Notes: a model not told the origin generated them from the sequence alone. DNA of 64,000 nt from Nitrosovibrio sp. Nv17 (GCF_900119085.1 NZ_FPIQ01000014.1:1-64000); one strand, 5' to 3'. Shown: positions 24,506 through 35,251, numbered from the stretch's first letter. Made by a program: numbers and translations.

Positions 24506-26524
24506 TTATATCGATTGAATCGCCCGCATCAGATCCACCAGCCCCGCACCCTGAAAATACCGGTCGCGCCGCAGATCCGTCGCGGATTGCAGAAAGATGT
24601 CCTTGACGCGCTCGGCCTTGCCGATGAACTCGATCCGCACCGAGAGGAACGCCGCGATCGCGCCGCTGACGTGTGGAGCCGCCATGCTGGTGCCGCTCGT
24701 TTCCACGTAGTCGCATTCCATGCCGTGCGCGCCATTTTTCTTCAGGAGCCCGGTGGCGCACGAGATGATCTTCTCGCCCGGCGCGACCAGATCGGGCTTG
24801 AGACGCCCGTCGCCGGTGGGACCCTTGGAGGAAAAATACGATACGCCGTAGATGTGGGGCATGTCGCGATGGGTGGAGCCGACCGTGATGGCAAGATCGG
24901 CATTGCCCGGATCGTTGATGGTCAGCGCCATGCCCGCCGCGGTGGCGCCGATGGAGGACTTCAACGTTCCATAGCCCGTATTGCCGGCCGCCACGACCAC
25001 CACCACTCCCGTCTTCACCAGGCGATCCACCTCCACGCACAGCGGGCTCTGGCCGCAGGCGAACCATTCCGGCTCGAAGCTGTATCCCAGGCTCATGTTC
25101 ACCCCATGGATCAGCAGCCTGCGGCCGTAGCCGTTGATCTCCTGGATATGCGCGATCGCGGCGATCAGGTTGCTCACGCTGCCCTTGCCGTTCTCATCGA
25201 GAACACGCAGGCTCACGAGCCTGCACTGCGGGGCCATTCCGCGCATGCCCCCGGTCAGCTTCGTCGACTGGTATTCGACGTCTTCGGCGTCCTTTTTCAG
25301 GTAGCGGGAAACCGCGGTGGGAACACGGGCCTCCGCCAGGGCGGATGCGCCCGCGGGGGCGGCCTCCGCCTGGACGTCCCATTCACCGGCGATTATCCCG
25401 GCCACATGCGTGCCATGGCCGTTTTCGTCATCGAACGGCCCGCTCCCGTCCACCGTGAAATCCTTGTGCCACGTCAGGGCTTCATCGACGTTGTTGTATT
25501 TGCGGAAATGCCCGTGATCGCGCCGGATCCCGGAATCCATGACGGCCCACGTGATCCCCGCGCCCTGTGCGGAAAACGAATTCTGGGCCGCATCGGCCTT
25601 CACCGTGGCGATCGACTTGCTGATGTACGCCGAAACCTCGAAATCCGGCCAGATGCGGAATATCGCACGGAACTTGCCGGGATCGATCCTCGGCGCCGGG
25701 GACGGATCGTCCGCCATCCCGTCACGTGCCCGGAGTTCGGCCTCCCGGGCCTGCGCCTTGGCATCCTGGATATTCAGGTCGACGAGAGCCTGGATGGCGC
25801 GTGCTTCCAGCCGGGCGAACACATAGCCGCTGCCGTGCTGATCCTTTTCGAGATGGATGTCCTGCCCCGCATCCTGCACCCGCGCCTTCCGCTTGGCTTT
25901 TCCGATGTTCTCGAACACCCAGGCCCGGGCCGCTTCGCGCCCGCCCGGATATTCGAGATTCAGGTCGATGATGACATCGTATCGATCGGGATGGATCCGC
26001 ACCAGGGGCCTGCGGTCATCCGCAAGCCGGTCGTTCGCCGCCAGCATGCGGCGGATGACGGCGGCGTGCAGGCGGGCAAATCCATACGACTCCGCGTCTC
26101 CCAGGAGGGGGCCGATCGTCTGCGCCGCCACCGCCCGCTTGAGGGCGTCGTGGCGGCGACGCTCCCTTGAAGACATGTCATCGTCACGATGCCTTCCCGA
26201 ACCCTCCTGGGCTTTCCCTTTCCCTTCCATGGCGACCAGGCGCTTCTCCGATGCCGCTACCGCGGCCTCGGCCGCCTGCGCCGCCATCTCGAGAACGTTC
26301 CGGTGCAATTCTTCCGCCGTGTCGAAGTTCGATCTGGCGTACTCGATCACGCTGTTGAACTTGCGCAGATCGATCCCGCGCCCGGCCTGAAAGGCCCCGA
26401 TCCGCCGCAGTTCCCTCTCCATCTCCCGCAGCAGGGGAATGGCGATGATCGAGCGGTCGAGCACCAGCGGATCGAACGACTTTACCTGCATCTGCTCTTC
26501 GGGTGGACGGCTGGTCGATGACAT
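24506..26524 (-). CDS. S8 subtilisin-like serine protease, probably cytoplasmic
   Basis: 672-aa protease with the complete catalytic set: D330 (VMDSGIR), H370 (NGHGTHVAG), oxyanion N515 (AAGN) and S613 (GTSMAAPH). The first 300 residues are helical and charged, with no signal peptide or recognisable propeptide, so it is probably not a classical exported subtilisin. An AAGAGG ribosome binding site precedes the ATG at 26524. Together with the hydrolase immediately downstream it forms a two-gene unit of unknown role. Intracellular subtilases paired with an effector enzyme occur in conflict and toxin-processing systems, but nothing here proves that. Confidence 0.85.
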   Translation of the reverse strand: MSSTSRPPEEQMQVKSFDPLVLDRSIIAIPLLREMERELRRIGAFQAGRGIDLRKFNSVIEYARSNFDTAEELHRNVLEMAAQAAEAAVAASEKRLVAMEGKGKAQEGSGRHRDDDMSSRERRRHDALKRAVAAQTIGPLLGDAESYGFARLHAAVIRRMLAANDRLADDRRPLVRIHPDRYDVIIDLNLEYPGGREAARAWVFENIGKAKRKARVQDAGQDIHLEKDQHGSGYVFARLEARAIQALVDLNIQDAKAQAREAELRARDGMADDPSPAPRIDPGKFRAIFRIWPDFEVSAYISKSIATVKADAAQNSFSAQGAGITWAVMDSGIRRDHGHFRKYNNVDEALTWHKDFTVDGSGPFDDENGHGTHVAGIIAGEWDVQAEAAPAGASALAEARVPTAVSRYLKKDAEDVEYQSTKLTGGMRGMAPQCRLVSLRVLDENGKGSVSNLIAAIAHIQEINGYGRRLLIHGVNMSLGYSFEPEWFACGQSPLCVEVDRLVKTGVVVVVAAGNTGYGTLKSSIGATAAGMALTINDPGNADLAITVGSTHRDMPHIYGVSYFSSKGPTGDGRLKPDLVAPGEKIISCATGLLKKNGAHGMECDYVETSGTSMAAPHVSGAIAAFLSVRIEFIGKAERVKDIFLQSATDLRRDRYFQGAGLVDLMRAIQSI

Positions 26525-26674
26525 GCGTGCCTCTTGCCGGGAATGGGGATGCGAAACGGCAAACCCGTCTATGATAATCCGTTTCGGGTTTTTGCAACAA
26601 GCTCATCGCACGCCGGAACCCTCGGCGGCCGCGGTACGCCCCCTGGCCGGATGGGGCCGCCGTGAATGGCGGGC

Positions 26675-27451
26675 TCAGGTCATGCCCCGGCTCTTCTTGA
26701 TCAGGTCGTAGGCCTTCTGCACCTCCTGGGTGCGGGCAGTCGCCATCGCGATCATGTCCTCGGGCATGCCCTGCCCCATCAGCTTGTCGGGATGATACTG
26801 GCTCATCAGCTTCCGGTAGGCGCGCTTGACCTCCTGGTCGCTGCTGCCGGAGGCGATGCCCAGCGCCTCGTAGGCGTCGTCCAGCGTGCTGGCGGAGGCG
26901 GGCTGCGCCTCCGAGAAGTGCGACTGCCCCAGGATCATGCCCAGGAGCTGCCTGAATCCGGATTCGTCGTAGCCCAGCCGGGCGGCGAAACCCTTCAGGA
27001 GATTTTCCTCGGCGGCGTCGATGCGCCCGTCCGACAGCGCCATGACGATGAGATATATGAGCAGCATCTGCCGGAGGTTGGCGGTATGCCCGCAGACGGC
27101 CATGAACTCGTCGAGCTTCTGCATGACATCGTAATCCTGGGCGGCGCCCTGCCTGAACAGGGCGATCGCCTGCTGCCGGTGCTCCGGCGTCATCCCCAGC
27201 TTGCGCATGAAATCCTCGACGTGGTCGATCTCCTGGCGGGAGATGTGCCCGTCCGCCTTGGCGAGCTTGCCCATGAGGATGAAGAGGGTCTCGATGAAGA
27301 CCGCGCGGCGGTGGGCGCCGGTGAACGGATTGACGGCGCCGGCGCCGTATGCCCGGTAGCGGTCCAGGGCGCCGCCGGCCAGGTAGCCGAGGATCGCGCC
27401 GAAGAAGCCGAGGAAGTAGTAGCCGAGCAGGAGTCCGAGCAGCTTGAACAA
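26675..27451 (-). CDS. djlA: DjlA-type membrane-anchored DnaJ co-chaperone
   Basis: 258-aa protein with an N-terminal membrane helix rich in glycine (LGLLLGYYFLGFFGAILGYL), a central TerB-like helical domain (about residues 45-165) and a C-terminal J domain (about 185-255) with the HPD motif in YHPDKL. E. coli DjlA has the same layout and 271 aa. It would stimulate DnaK at the inner membrane. Divergently transcribed from the glutathione transferase gene at 27562. Confidence 0.9.
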   Translation of the reverse strand: MFKLLGLLLGYYFLGFFGAILGYLAGGALDRYRAYGAGAVNPFTGAHRRAVFIETLFILMGKLAKADGHISRQEIDHVEDFMRKLGMTPEHRQQAIALFRQGAAQDYDVMQKLDEFMAVCGHTANLRQMLLIYLIVMALSDGRIDAAEENLLKGFAARLGYDESGFRQLLGMILGQSHFSEAQPASASTLDDAYEALGIASGSSDQEVKRAYRKLMSQYHPDKLMGQGMPEDMIAMATARTQEVQKAYDLIKKSRGMT

Positions 27452-27561
27452 GAAGGTTCCTTCGCGTAGTGTGAAAGGCTGCGACCATGCCGCATCCGCA
27501 CGTGTACCGCCCGCGCGGGGGCAATGCCAATGTGTTTCCTGTTGAAAGAATGGAGCCAGCG

Positions 27562-28296
27562 ATGATCGAATTGTATTCGAGCCCGACGCCCAACGGACAG
27601 AAAATCATGATCATGCTCGAGGAAACCGGATTGGAGTGGCGGCACGTCGACGTCGATATCGGCCTTGGCGACCAGTTCAGTCCGGAGCACCTGGCGCGCA
27701 GCCCCAACAACAAGATTCCCGCCATCGTGGATACCGGCGGCCCCGCAGGCGCACCCTACGTCATGATGGAGTCCGGCGCCATCCTCTGCTACCTCGCGGA
27801 GAAGGCCGGCATGCTCCTGCCCGCCGCGCCGCGCGAGCACTACGACACGCTGCAGTGGCTGTTCTTCCAGGTCGCCCACGTCGGGCCCATGTTCGGCCAG
27901 GCCAATCATTTCAACGGCCAGGCGCAGGCGCACGCCTACGCCCGGCAGCGCTACAACGACGAATGCCTGCGGCTGTACCGGGTGCTGGACAACCGCCTGA
28001 TGGCCTCCCCCTGGCTCGCCGGCGCGGCGTATACCATCGCGGACATCGCCACCTATCCCTGGTGCCGCCGGCATGCCGAGCGCGGCATCGACGCCGCCTC
28101 CCACCCCGGCTTCACGCGCTGGTTCCAGGCCATGGAAGCGCGTCCCGCGGTGCAGCGCAGCAACGCCCTGGCCGCGGAAATCCGGGCGCGCATGGCGCGC
28201 GCGGCGGAGGGGCGTCCCGCCATCGACATCTATGACACACGGGACAACGCCGAGCGCCTCGCGCGCGCCACCGCACCACGGCGGCAGGAATCCTGA
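27562..28296 (+). CDS. Nu-class glutathione transferase (YfcG/YghU-like)
   Basis: 244-aa protein starting at 27562 with GGAG nine to twelve bases upstream. The N-terminal thioredoxin-like domain carries the YfcG/YghU signature YSSPTPNGQKI and LARSPNNKIPAIVD, with the Thr/Asn glutathione-activating residues rather than a catalytic Tyr or Cys. The helical C-terminal domain includes YTIADIATYPWC. Family members reduce disulfides or peroxides with glutathione. It stands alone ahead of ettA. Confidence 0.88.
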   Translation: MIELYSSPTPNGQKIMIMLEETGLEWRHVDVDIGLGDQFSPEHLARSPNNKIPAIVDTGGPAGAPYVMMESGAILCYLAEKAGMLLPAAPREHYDTLQWLFFQVAHVGPMFGQANHFNGQAQAHAYARQRYNDECLRLYRVLDNRLMASPWLAGAAYTIADIATYPWCRRHAERGIDAASHPGFTRWFQAMEARPAVQRSNALAAEIRARMARAAEGRPAIDIYDTRDNAERLARATAPRRQES

Positions 28297-28380
28297 ACGG
28301 CGCCCGCACGCGGGCTTCGTATATCGCGCCGCGATGGGTTAAACTCGGGGAATTTGCTCAACCGATCAGGATACCGCTCC

Positions 28381-30045
<1,665 letters not shown>

Positions 30046-30098
30046 CGCCGCGCGGCAGCCGGCATGCGGACTCCCCTGCCACCGACGGACCCGCCGCG

Positions 30099-30590
30099 AT
30101 GAGCGGCCCCGCGCCCTGGGGCCATCTCACCGCCCTGGCGATCTGGATCGCCCTCTCCGGTGCGCTGTACCTGTACTTCGACGCCTACCACAAGCCCACC
30201 GTCGCGGTCGCGGATGCGGTGGCCGGCGGCGACGGCGTCACCATCCCGCGCTCGCGCGACGGCCACTACTACGTGCGCGGCGCGATCAACGGCCACCCGG
30301 TCGACTTCATGGTGGACACCGGCGCCGGCGCCGTGTCCGTCAGCCACGAGATCGCCCGGCGCGCGGGCCTGCCGCGGGGAGCGCCCGCCCGGTTCATGAC
30401 GGCGAACGGCGACGTCATGGGCGAGATGGTCCCGGGACAGACCGTCGAGGCCGGCGGCATCGTGGTGCAGGGACTCAGCGTGGGAGTCGGCCTCCACGGC
30501 GAGGTGGCGCTGCTGGGCCAGAATTTCCTGCGCAAAGTGGAAGTCGTGCAGTCGAATGATAAAATGGTGCTGCGGGTCAGAACCCGCTAG
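30099..30590 (+). CDS. Retropepsin-like aspartic protease, membrane-anchored
   Basis: 163-aa protein with an N-terminal membrane anchor (LTALAIWIALSGALYLYF) and a clan AA aspartic protease domain: flap-side RDGHYYVRGAINGHPVDFM, catalytic MVDTGAGAVSVS and the closing GLHGEVALLGQNFL. One domain per chain implies a homodimer. The domain would face the periplasm. This matches the widespread proteobacterial TIGR02281-type family of unknown substrate. Confidence 0.8.
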   Translation: MSGPAPWGHLTALAIWIALSGALYLYFDAYHKPTVAVADAVAGGDGVTIPRSRDGHYYVRGAINGHPVDFMVDTGAGAVSVSHEIARRAGLPRGAPARFMTANGDVMGEMVPGQTVEAGGIVVQGLSVGVGLHGEVALLGQNFLRKVEVVQSNDKMVLRVRTR

Positions 30591-30641
30591 GGTGCGGCGC
30601 GCCGAACCGCTCGACGGGATGCCTGTCAGAAGAATAACATC

Positions 30642-31331
30642 ATGAGATCCGTCCACTACATTCTGCTCCTTGCAGCAATGCTGCTCGCTCCCCCGCAAGC
30701 GTACGCGGCGGATCCGCAACCGGGCGCGAGCGACCGGGCATGCCCGGTCTGCCCGGAGATGGTGGCCATCCCCGGCCACAAGTTCGCCATCGGCAGGCAC
30801 GCCGTGACCTTCGCGGAGTGGGATGCCTGCGTGGCGGATGGCGGCTGCGGCGGCTACCAGCCCTCCGACGCCGGCTGGGGACGGGGCAACCGCCCCGTGA
30901 TCAACGTGCACTGGAACGATGCCCAGACCTACATCCGGTGGCTGTCGGAAAAAACCGGCAAACCCTATCGTCTGCCCACCGTCGAGGAATGGGAGATCGC
31001 CGCGCGCGCCGGCACCACCACCGACTACTACTGGGGCAACGACGTGGGACGCAACCATGCCAACTGCGACGGCTGCGGCAGCGAGTGGGACAACCGCAGG
31101 ACGGCGCCGGTGGGCAGTTTCCGGCCGAACGCCTACGGACTGTACGACATGATGGGCAACGTCTGGCAGTGGACCGACACCTGCTGGCAGGGCAACTGCA
31201 CCAAGCGCCTGTTCCTCGGCGGTTCCTGGAACCATCGCCCGCAGGACATGCGTACCTCGACGCGCAACTGGTTCGCGGTGACCAAGCGCATGCGCTACCT
31301 CGGGTTTCGCGTCGCGCTGACGCTGCCCTGA
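30642..31331 (+). CDS. Secreted SUMF1/FGE-like (formylglycine-generating enzyme fold) protein
   Basis: 229-aa protein with a signal peptide (YILLLAAMLLAPPQAYA) and a C-type-lectin-like SUMF1 domain. Motifs: MVAIPGHKFAIGRHAVTFAE, NVHWNDAQTYIRWLSEKTGK, YRLPTVEEWEIAARAG and GNVWQWTDTC, ending GGSWNHR and GFRVAL. Bacterial family members range from sulfatase-activating enzymes to non-enzymatic envelope proteins. The extra Cys residues (CPVC, CDGCG) suggest disulfides or metal. No sulfatase gene is nearby, so an enzymatic role is unproven. Confidence 0.8.
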   Translation: MRSVHYILLLAAMLLAPPQAYAADPQPGASDRACPVCPEMVAIPGHKFAIGRHAVTFAEWDACVADGGCGGYQPSDAGWGRGNRPVINVHWNDAQTYIRWLSEKTGKPYRLPTVEEWEIAARAGTTTDYYWGNDVGRNHANCDGCGSEWDNRRTAPVGSFRPNAYGLYDMMGNVWQWTDTCWQGNCTKRLFLGGSWNHRPQDMRTSTRNWFAVTKRMRYLGFRVALTLP

Positions 31332-31584
31332 CGCTGCCCCCGTTGCCTTGCCGCGACTCTTCGAAGATGTCTGTTGTAAGGAATTTTCCGCAGTTATGAT
31401 ATGTGAGAAAATTTCTATATATCAATGTATTAGGTTTGATTGTGGTGTATGAGTGCACTTGGCAGTTGATGAATCAGGGGCCACATGGGTGCAATGCGAA
31501 AACAAGCGTGGGAGTGATCCACCGCAGGTGCTACGTGATGTTCAATGGCAGCATGGCTTCTCGGGAGTGAAGTGGGGCCAGTGA
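31332..31584. other. AT-rich intergenic stretch, left edge of a degraded element
   Basis: The region 31370-31460 is unusually AT-rich for the window. No gene, promoter or terminator could be defined. It separates the chromosomal SUMF1-like gene from fragments of mobile-element-type genes. Confidence 0.35.
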
Positions 31585-32205
31585 TTGAACAACGGCGTCT
31601 CGAACTGGCGCAGCGCCAGATACGAGGAGCGCGAGCCCATCGAGGTGCGTATCAGCCACAATGAATTCGTGGTGGTGAGTTATCCCGGCCCGGACAGGTC
31701 TATCCGCATGGAAGACCTGAAGGCAGGCCGTGCCGTCAGCCGCCGCTACCGCAATCGGCGCATCGGCGAGTTCTTCAAGGAATTGGAGATGACCGAGGGG
31801 CGCTCCACCGGCATTCCGAAGATTCTGAAGGAAATGGCCGCCAACGGCTCGCCCGCGCCGCTGTTCGAGACGGACGACGACCGGCTGGCGTTTGTGATCC
31901 GGCTGCCGAGGCATCCTTTATCTCTGGTTCCCACCGGGGAAGTCACAGGGGAAGTCACAGGGGAAGTCACAGGGGAAGTCGAACGCTTGCTCCGTGCCGT
32001 GGCCGGAGAGATGTCTCGCCAGCAAATCCAGTCCGCGCTCGGCCTCAAGGGCGAAGATCATTTCCGCAAGGTCTACCTGCTGCCAGCCCTCGAAGCCGAT
32101 CTGATCGAAATGACACTGCCCGATAAGCCCCGCAGCAGCAGGCAACGCTATCGATTGACGGCCATCGGACGGCAATGGCTGGAAGCGCATCCCGGCAGGG
32201 GTTGA
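31585..32205 (+). pseudogene. C-terminal fragment of an AlbA/ATP-binding regulator
   Basis: About 206 codons remain, opening at a TTG directly after a stop codon and without a ribosome binding site. The sequence matches the C-terminal half of large AlbA-2/RecG-like putative transcriptional regulators: RYEEREPIEVRI, PGPDRSIRMEDLKAG, SRRYRNRRIGEFFKELEMTE and GRSTGIPKILKEM, then a winged-helix-like tail. The N-terminal AlbA domain (usually 200 or more residues) is missing, so the gene is broken. It contains a 12-base tandem repeat encoding GEVT. An integrase relic lies just downstream. Confidence 0.75.
31936..31980 (+). repeat. 12-base tandem repeat, 3.75 copies
   Basis: GGGGAAGTCACA is repeated without mismatch at 31936, 31948 and 31960, with a partial fourth unit to 31980. 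It encodes GEVT repeats inside the AlbA-type fragment. Perfect identity suggests recent slippage expansion. Confidence 0.9.
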
Positions 32206-32247
32206 AGTTGACTCTTTTTTCGTGGGCACTTTGATTTCAAGGAATTG

Positions 32248-32368
32248 ACGTCATCCGCTGGGGTAATCTTGCACAAGAGCCGGGCATCGGCATACCCCGA
32301 AGTTCGACGGCCTGCGCCCGAGGTTGCGCCGCACCGACTGCGGACTTGGTGAGCTTGAGTTTTGCCAT
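32248..32368 (-). pseudogene. Tyrosine integrase N-terminal remnant, frameshifted
   Basis: From the ATG at 32368 (GAGGAG just upstream) the minus strand reads MAKLKLTKSAVGAAQPRAQA and continues VELR, the arm-binding (DUF4102-type) N-terminus of P4-like phage integrases. After about 30 codons the family-like continuation (LLCKITPA, compare GFLCKITPAG) is found in another frame, so there is a frameshift, and then similarity ends. The catalytic domain is gone. Together with the AlbA-type fragment it marks a decayed integrated element. Confidence 0.7.
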
Positions 32369-32544
32369 GATGACTCCTCGGAACGGCCCGATTCCCGGGA
32401 GCCTCACAGGAGCCTTCGGTGGGAAAACCAAGTCAGGTTTCGGAAAGCACCGGCATATGTGGAACCCGCCTAACTTATTGATAGACCTGCTGTATCGTGT
32501 CTAGCGCGTACCAACGAAATGCGGCACTGGAGCCATCGTGAAAT

Positions 32545-32563
32545 GAAAAAACCGGTGTGCCGG
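32545..32563 (-). terminator. Weak intrinsic terminator
   Basis: On the minus strand CCGG-CACA-CCGG is followed by TTTTTT, starting two bases after the stop of the PP-loop-like gene. The stem is short, so efficiency is uncertain. Confidence 0.35.
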
Positions 32564-32565
32564 GA

Positions 32566-33684
32566 TCAGGCGCCCTGCTTCTCTCTCAGGAGCGCCTCCG
32601 ACCGTTCGATCGTCCTGCGCAACGCCTGGTCGAGGGCAGGCTCGAGCCTGCCCAGCAGCTCCCGCCGGAAGTGCAGGGACAATTCACCCTCCAGCGGCGG
32701 CAGCGCCTCCACCGCATCAAGCAGCGGCACGTCCTCGGGCATGGTGTCGAGCCTGAACCCGGGCACGTGCCAGTGCAGCGTCAGGCGCAGCAGCACGCAC
32801 TTGTGGCAGACGCCGCAGTTTCCCTGCGCCGAGGGGCGTTCCCAGCACACGCGCAGGTGGCGCTGCATCAGCGGCGCGGCAACGGGGTGGGTTACCAGCC
32901 GCCGGATTTTCTCCGACCGGTAGACGTCTTCCCCCGTGCTGCGCACCGACAGCCGGGTGGAGGACCAGAGCGGATCGAGATCCGGATGCGAGCCCCACGG
33001 ACCCAGATGGTCCCGGTCGTAGCTGGACGAGATCAGCAGCGTGCCGATCCGCTCCTGCAGCAGGTGCCCGAGGAAGGCGATCGCGCTGCCGTGGGACGCC
33101 TCCCACGACACCCTGCGGAACAGGCGATGCCGCCGCAGATCGGTCTCGATCACCGTCCAGTCCTTCCCCGTGGCATGGGCGATGTCCGCCAGGGACGCGC
33201 GCATCGGGGCCAGGATGTCCTCCCGTTCCAGCGGAACGTCGAATCCGGCGGCCAGGATCAGGAGATCGGGTGCGGGGTCGGCGAAGAAGCAGGAATGGAA
33301 CGAGTCGACGCCAAGGCTGAACGCCAGCCCCACGCCGGGAGCCGGCACCCCGGGCTCGCCCGGTGCCAGGCCTGGCGCAGCCACGCCCCAGCCCCACCAC
33401 GCGTCGACCTGCTCCAGTATGCGATGCGCATTCTCCAGCCATACCGGGTCGCACGCGGCGCCGGCGAGGCGCCTGCCCGTCGCCGCGGCGGGCAGGAGAA
33501 ACGCCGTGCCCACGGCCTCGGGAGACAGAATGAGCCCGGTGCGCTCGCTGCGTACGCGCAGCGGCATGCCATCGACCTCCAGGCTCAGGTCATGGCCGTG
33601 CTGCGCCCGCGCGGGAATGCGCACGGGCCGCCCCAGCAGGCGCATGATACGGTCGCGTGCCTTGGGCCTGCGCATCGTGTCCAT
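32566..33684 (-). CDS. PP-loop-like protein with C-terminal Cys cluster
   Basis: 372-aa protein. The start at 33684 has GGAGGAAGG immediately upstream; the frame is open for another 195 codons but that part is not protein-like. Near residue 123 is AFSLGVDSFHS, a variant of the SGGxDS motif of PP-loop ATP pyrophosphatases (QueC, ThiI, MnmA types). At 280-296 a Cys cluster CW...NCGVCHKC looks like a zinc site as in QueC-like proteins. It may adenylate a carbonyl or sulfur-accepting substrate. No queuosine, thiamine or glycan genes are beside it. It is divergent from the AraC-type regulator. Confidence 0.65.
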   Translation of the reverse strand: MDTMRRPKARDRIMRLLGRPVRIPARAQHGHDLSLEVDGMPLRVRSERTGLILSPEAVGTAFLLPAAATGRRLAGAACDPVWLENAHRILEQVDAWWGWGVAAPGLAPGEPGVPAPGVGLAFSLGVDSFHSCFFADPAPDLLILAAGFDVPLEREDILAPMRASLADIAHATGKDWTVIETDLRRHRLFRRVSWEASHGSAIAFLGHLLQERIGTLLISSSYDRDHLGPWGSHPDLDPLWSSTRLSVRSTGEDVYRSEKIRRLVTHPVAAPLMQRHLRVCWERPSAQGNCGVCHKCVLLRLTLHWHVPGFRLDTMPEDVPLLDAVEALPPLEGELSLHFRRELLGRLEPALDQALRRTIERSEALLREKQGA

Positions 33685-34020
33685 TTTCCCTTCCTCCCCT
33701 GACGGTCCGAGGCGGACTATACCCGCTTTTCGCCGGACCGCCCATCGCTTCGATCCAGGCGGCCGCGATACCGATGACTTCCTTTTACCCTGGCGATGAC
33801 TCGCCGTGATGCCTGCAGGGATGCAGGATCGCGATCCTCCGCATGAACATGGAAAATCCCGTCGAGACAAGCCGTGCAACAATCTTCCGGGAGAATGCCA
33901 CTCCAGGCTGATCGCGCATGCGCGACGTGCGGAAAGGCCGTCTGAAGCATCGATTAATGGAGCTCCGCCACCTATAATGTCTGCTTCCACATAGTCATTC
34001 CGCTGACCGGAGAGGCATTC
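33685..34020. other. Divergent regulatory region
   Basis: 336 bases between the PP-loop-like gene and the AraC-family gene. No gene is supported. A 14-base perfect palindrome lies at 33825-33838 and the GGAGAGG ribosome binding site of the AraC gene just before 34021. Confidence 0.45.
33825..33838. promoter_or_regulatory. Perfect palindrome, possible operator
   Basis: AGGATCGCGATCCT is a perfect 14-base palindrome in the centre of the divergent intergenic region. It could bind a dimeric regulator. AraC proteins usually bind direct repeats, so a different factor or chance are equally possible. Confidence 0.3.
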
Positions 34021-34905
34021 TTGAACGCGCGCATCGACCATCTGGATCCGCTGCCGGAGAACATGCTTGACATGTCGGTGTCTCGCCGTGCCTGGAGCGG
34101 CGTGAACGTCGATGTCACCACATTCCAATGCAATGGCCGCGTCATCCACCGGTTGAGCAACGATTCGGAAGCGCTCCTCAGTGTCGTGCTCGAGGAGATT
34201 GGAAGCGGCCGCTGCGAGCCGCGCCTGAGGGAGGGCAGCCCCTGTCCCATCGGCTACATGCCAAGGCACATGCTCTATGCCCCGGCCGGCATGGAAGTGT
34301 GGGGCTACAGTGCGGATACGCGCTACGTCAGGGATGCGAGCCTGACGTTCGATCTCCCGGAGCTCGGGGAGCGGCTTTCCACGAAATTCGATGTCTCGGC
34401 CATCTCCACGCCACGGCTGAGATTCGTGGACGACCGCATATGGACTTTGGTGAAACTGCTGGCAGACGCGGTGAACGATCCCGATCCGTCGATGCAGCTA
34501 TACGGCGATGGACTGGCGACCGCGATTGCGGCGCGTCTCCTGTCATCTCCTCCGGAGATCGGCACGGACGCCAAGGGCCTGTCGCCATGGCAGCTGCGGC
34601 GTGTCCTGGAGTACCTGGACGCCAGCCTCCCCGACCACGTCGCCCTGGCGGATCTCGCTACCCTGTCGGGACTGTCGCAATGGCACTTCAGCCGGGCCTT
34701 CAAGGCCTCGACGGGCCTGGCTCCGTACCGCTGGCAACTGGAGGCGCGGCTGCGGCGGGCACAATCCTTGCTGCTCGACACAGCGGCGTCCCTCGAGCAG
34801 GTCGCCGAAGCGACGGGCTTTGCCGACGCCGTGCACTTCGGGAGGACGTTCCGCAGGATCGTCGGCGCCACGCCCGCCGTGTGGCGGAAAGTTCATAAGG
34901 ATTGA
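34021..34905 (+). CDS. AraC/XylS-family transcription regulator
   Basis: 294-aa regulator starting at TTG 34021, with GGAGAGG upstream. The C-terminal 100 residues form the double helix-turn-helix: LADLATLSGLSQWHFSRAFK, then ASLEQVAEATGFADAVHFGR and TFRRIVGATPAVWRK. The N-terminal 180 residues would sense an effector, but the type is not recognisable. It heads a co-directional block of seven genes (35252-42242) encoding hydrolases and transport, which it probably controls. Confidence 0.88.
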   Translation: MNARIDHLDPLPENMLDMSVSRRAWSGVNVDVTTFQCNGRVIHRLSNDSEALLSVVLEEIGSGRCEPRLREGSPCPIGYMPRHMLYAPAGMEVWGYSADTRYVRDASLTFDLPELGERLSTKFDVSAISTPRLRFVDDRIWTLVKLLADAVNDPDPSMQLYGDGLATAIAARLLSSPPEIGTDAKGLSPWQLRRVLEYLDASLPDHVALADLATLSGLSQWHFSRAFKASTGLAPYRWQLEARLRRAQSLLLDTAASLEQVAEATGFADAVHFGRTFRRIVGATPAVWRKVHKD

Positions 34906-35251
34906 CCGAAAACCAGTAGCAAATTCAGACTGGCAATCGCAGAAACAGACAGTGCCTTCCATTCCGCTGCGTAGCATACTTGTTCGACCGGACAGGCGAG
35001 CGTAGCGGCACCGAGCGTTTGAAGACCCTCGCCTTCCCGGACCACCAAGTCCTGAAGGAATGAGATGAGCGCTCACGCCAGATATCTCTCGGAAGCCGTT
35101 TCGAGAGCGACGCACGCCACGCCGGCCCAGCGTGCAGCCCGGCCGCTGCCACCCGCCTGGATACCGCCCTTGGCGGGGGCGGCCGCATCCATGCTCACTT
35201 CGTTTTTCTCGACCCTGCCGGCATTCATGCCGCCCACCCAAGGAGTTTTCC
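34906..35251. other. Intergenic stretch before the hydrolase cluster
   Basis: 346 bases. A frame opening at 35065 has a fair ribosome binding site (AAGGA) but its Pro/Arg/Ala-rich product overlaps the next gene in another frame and looks unreal; it could at most be a short leader. The AAGGAG at 35238-35243 serves the next gene. No promoter was recognised. Confidence 0.35.
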
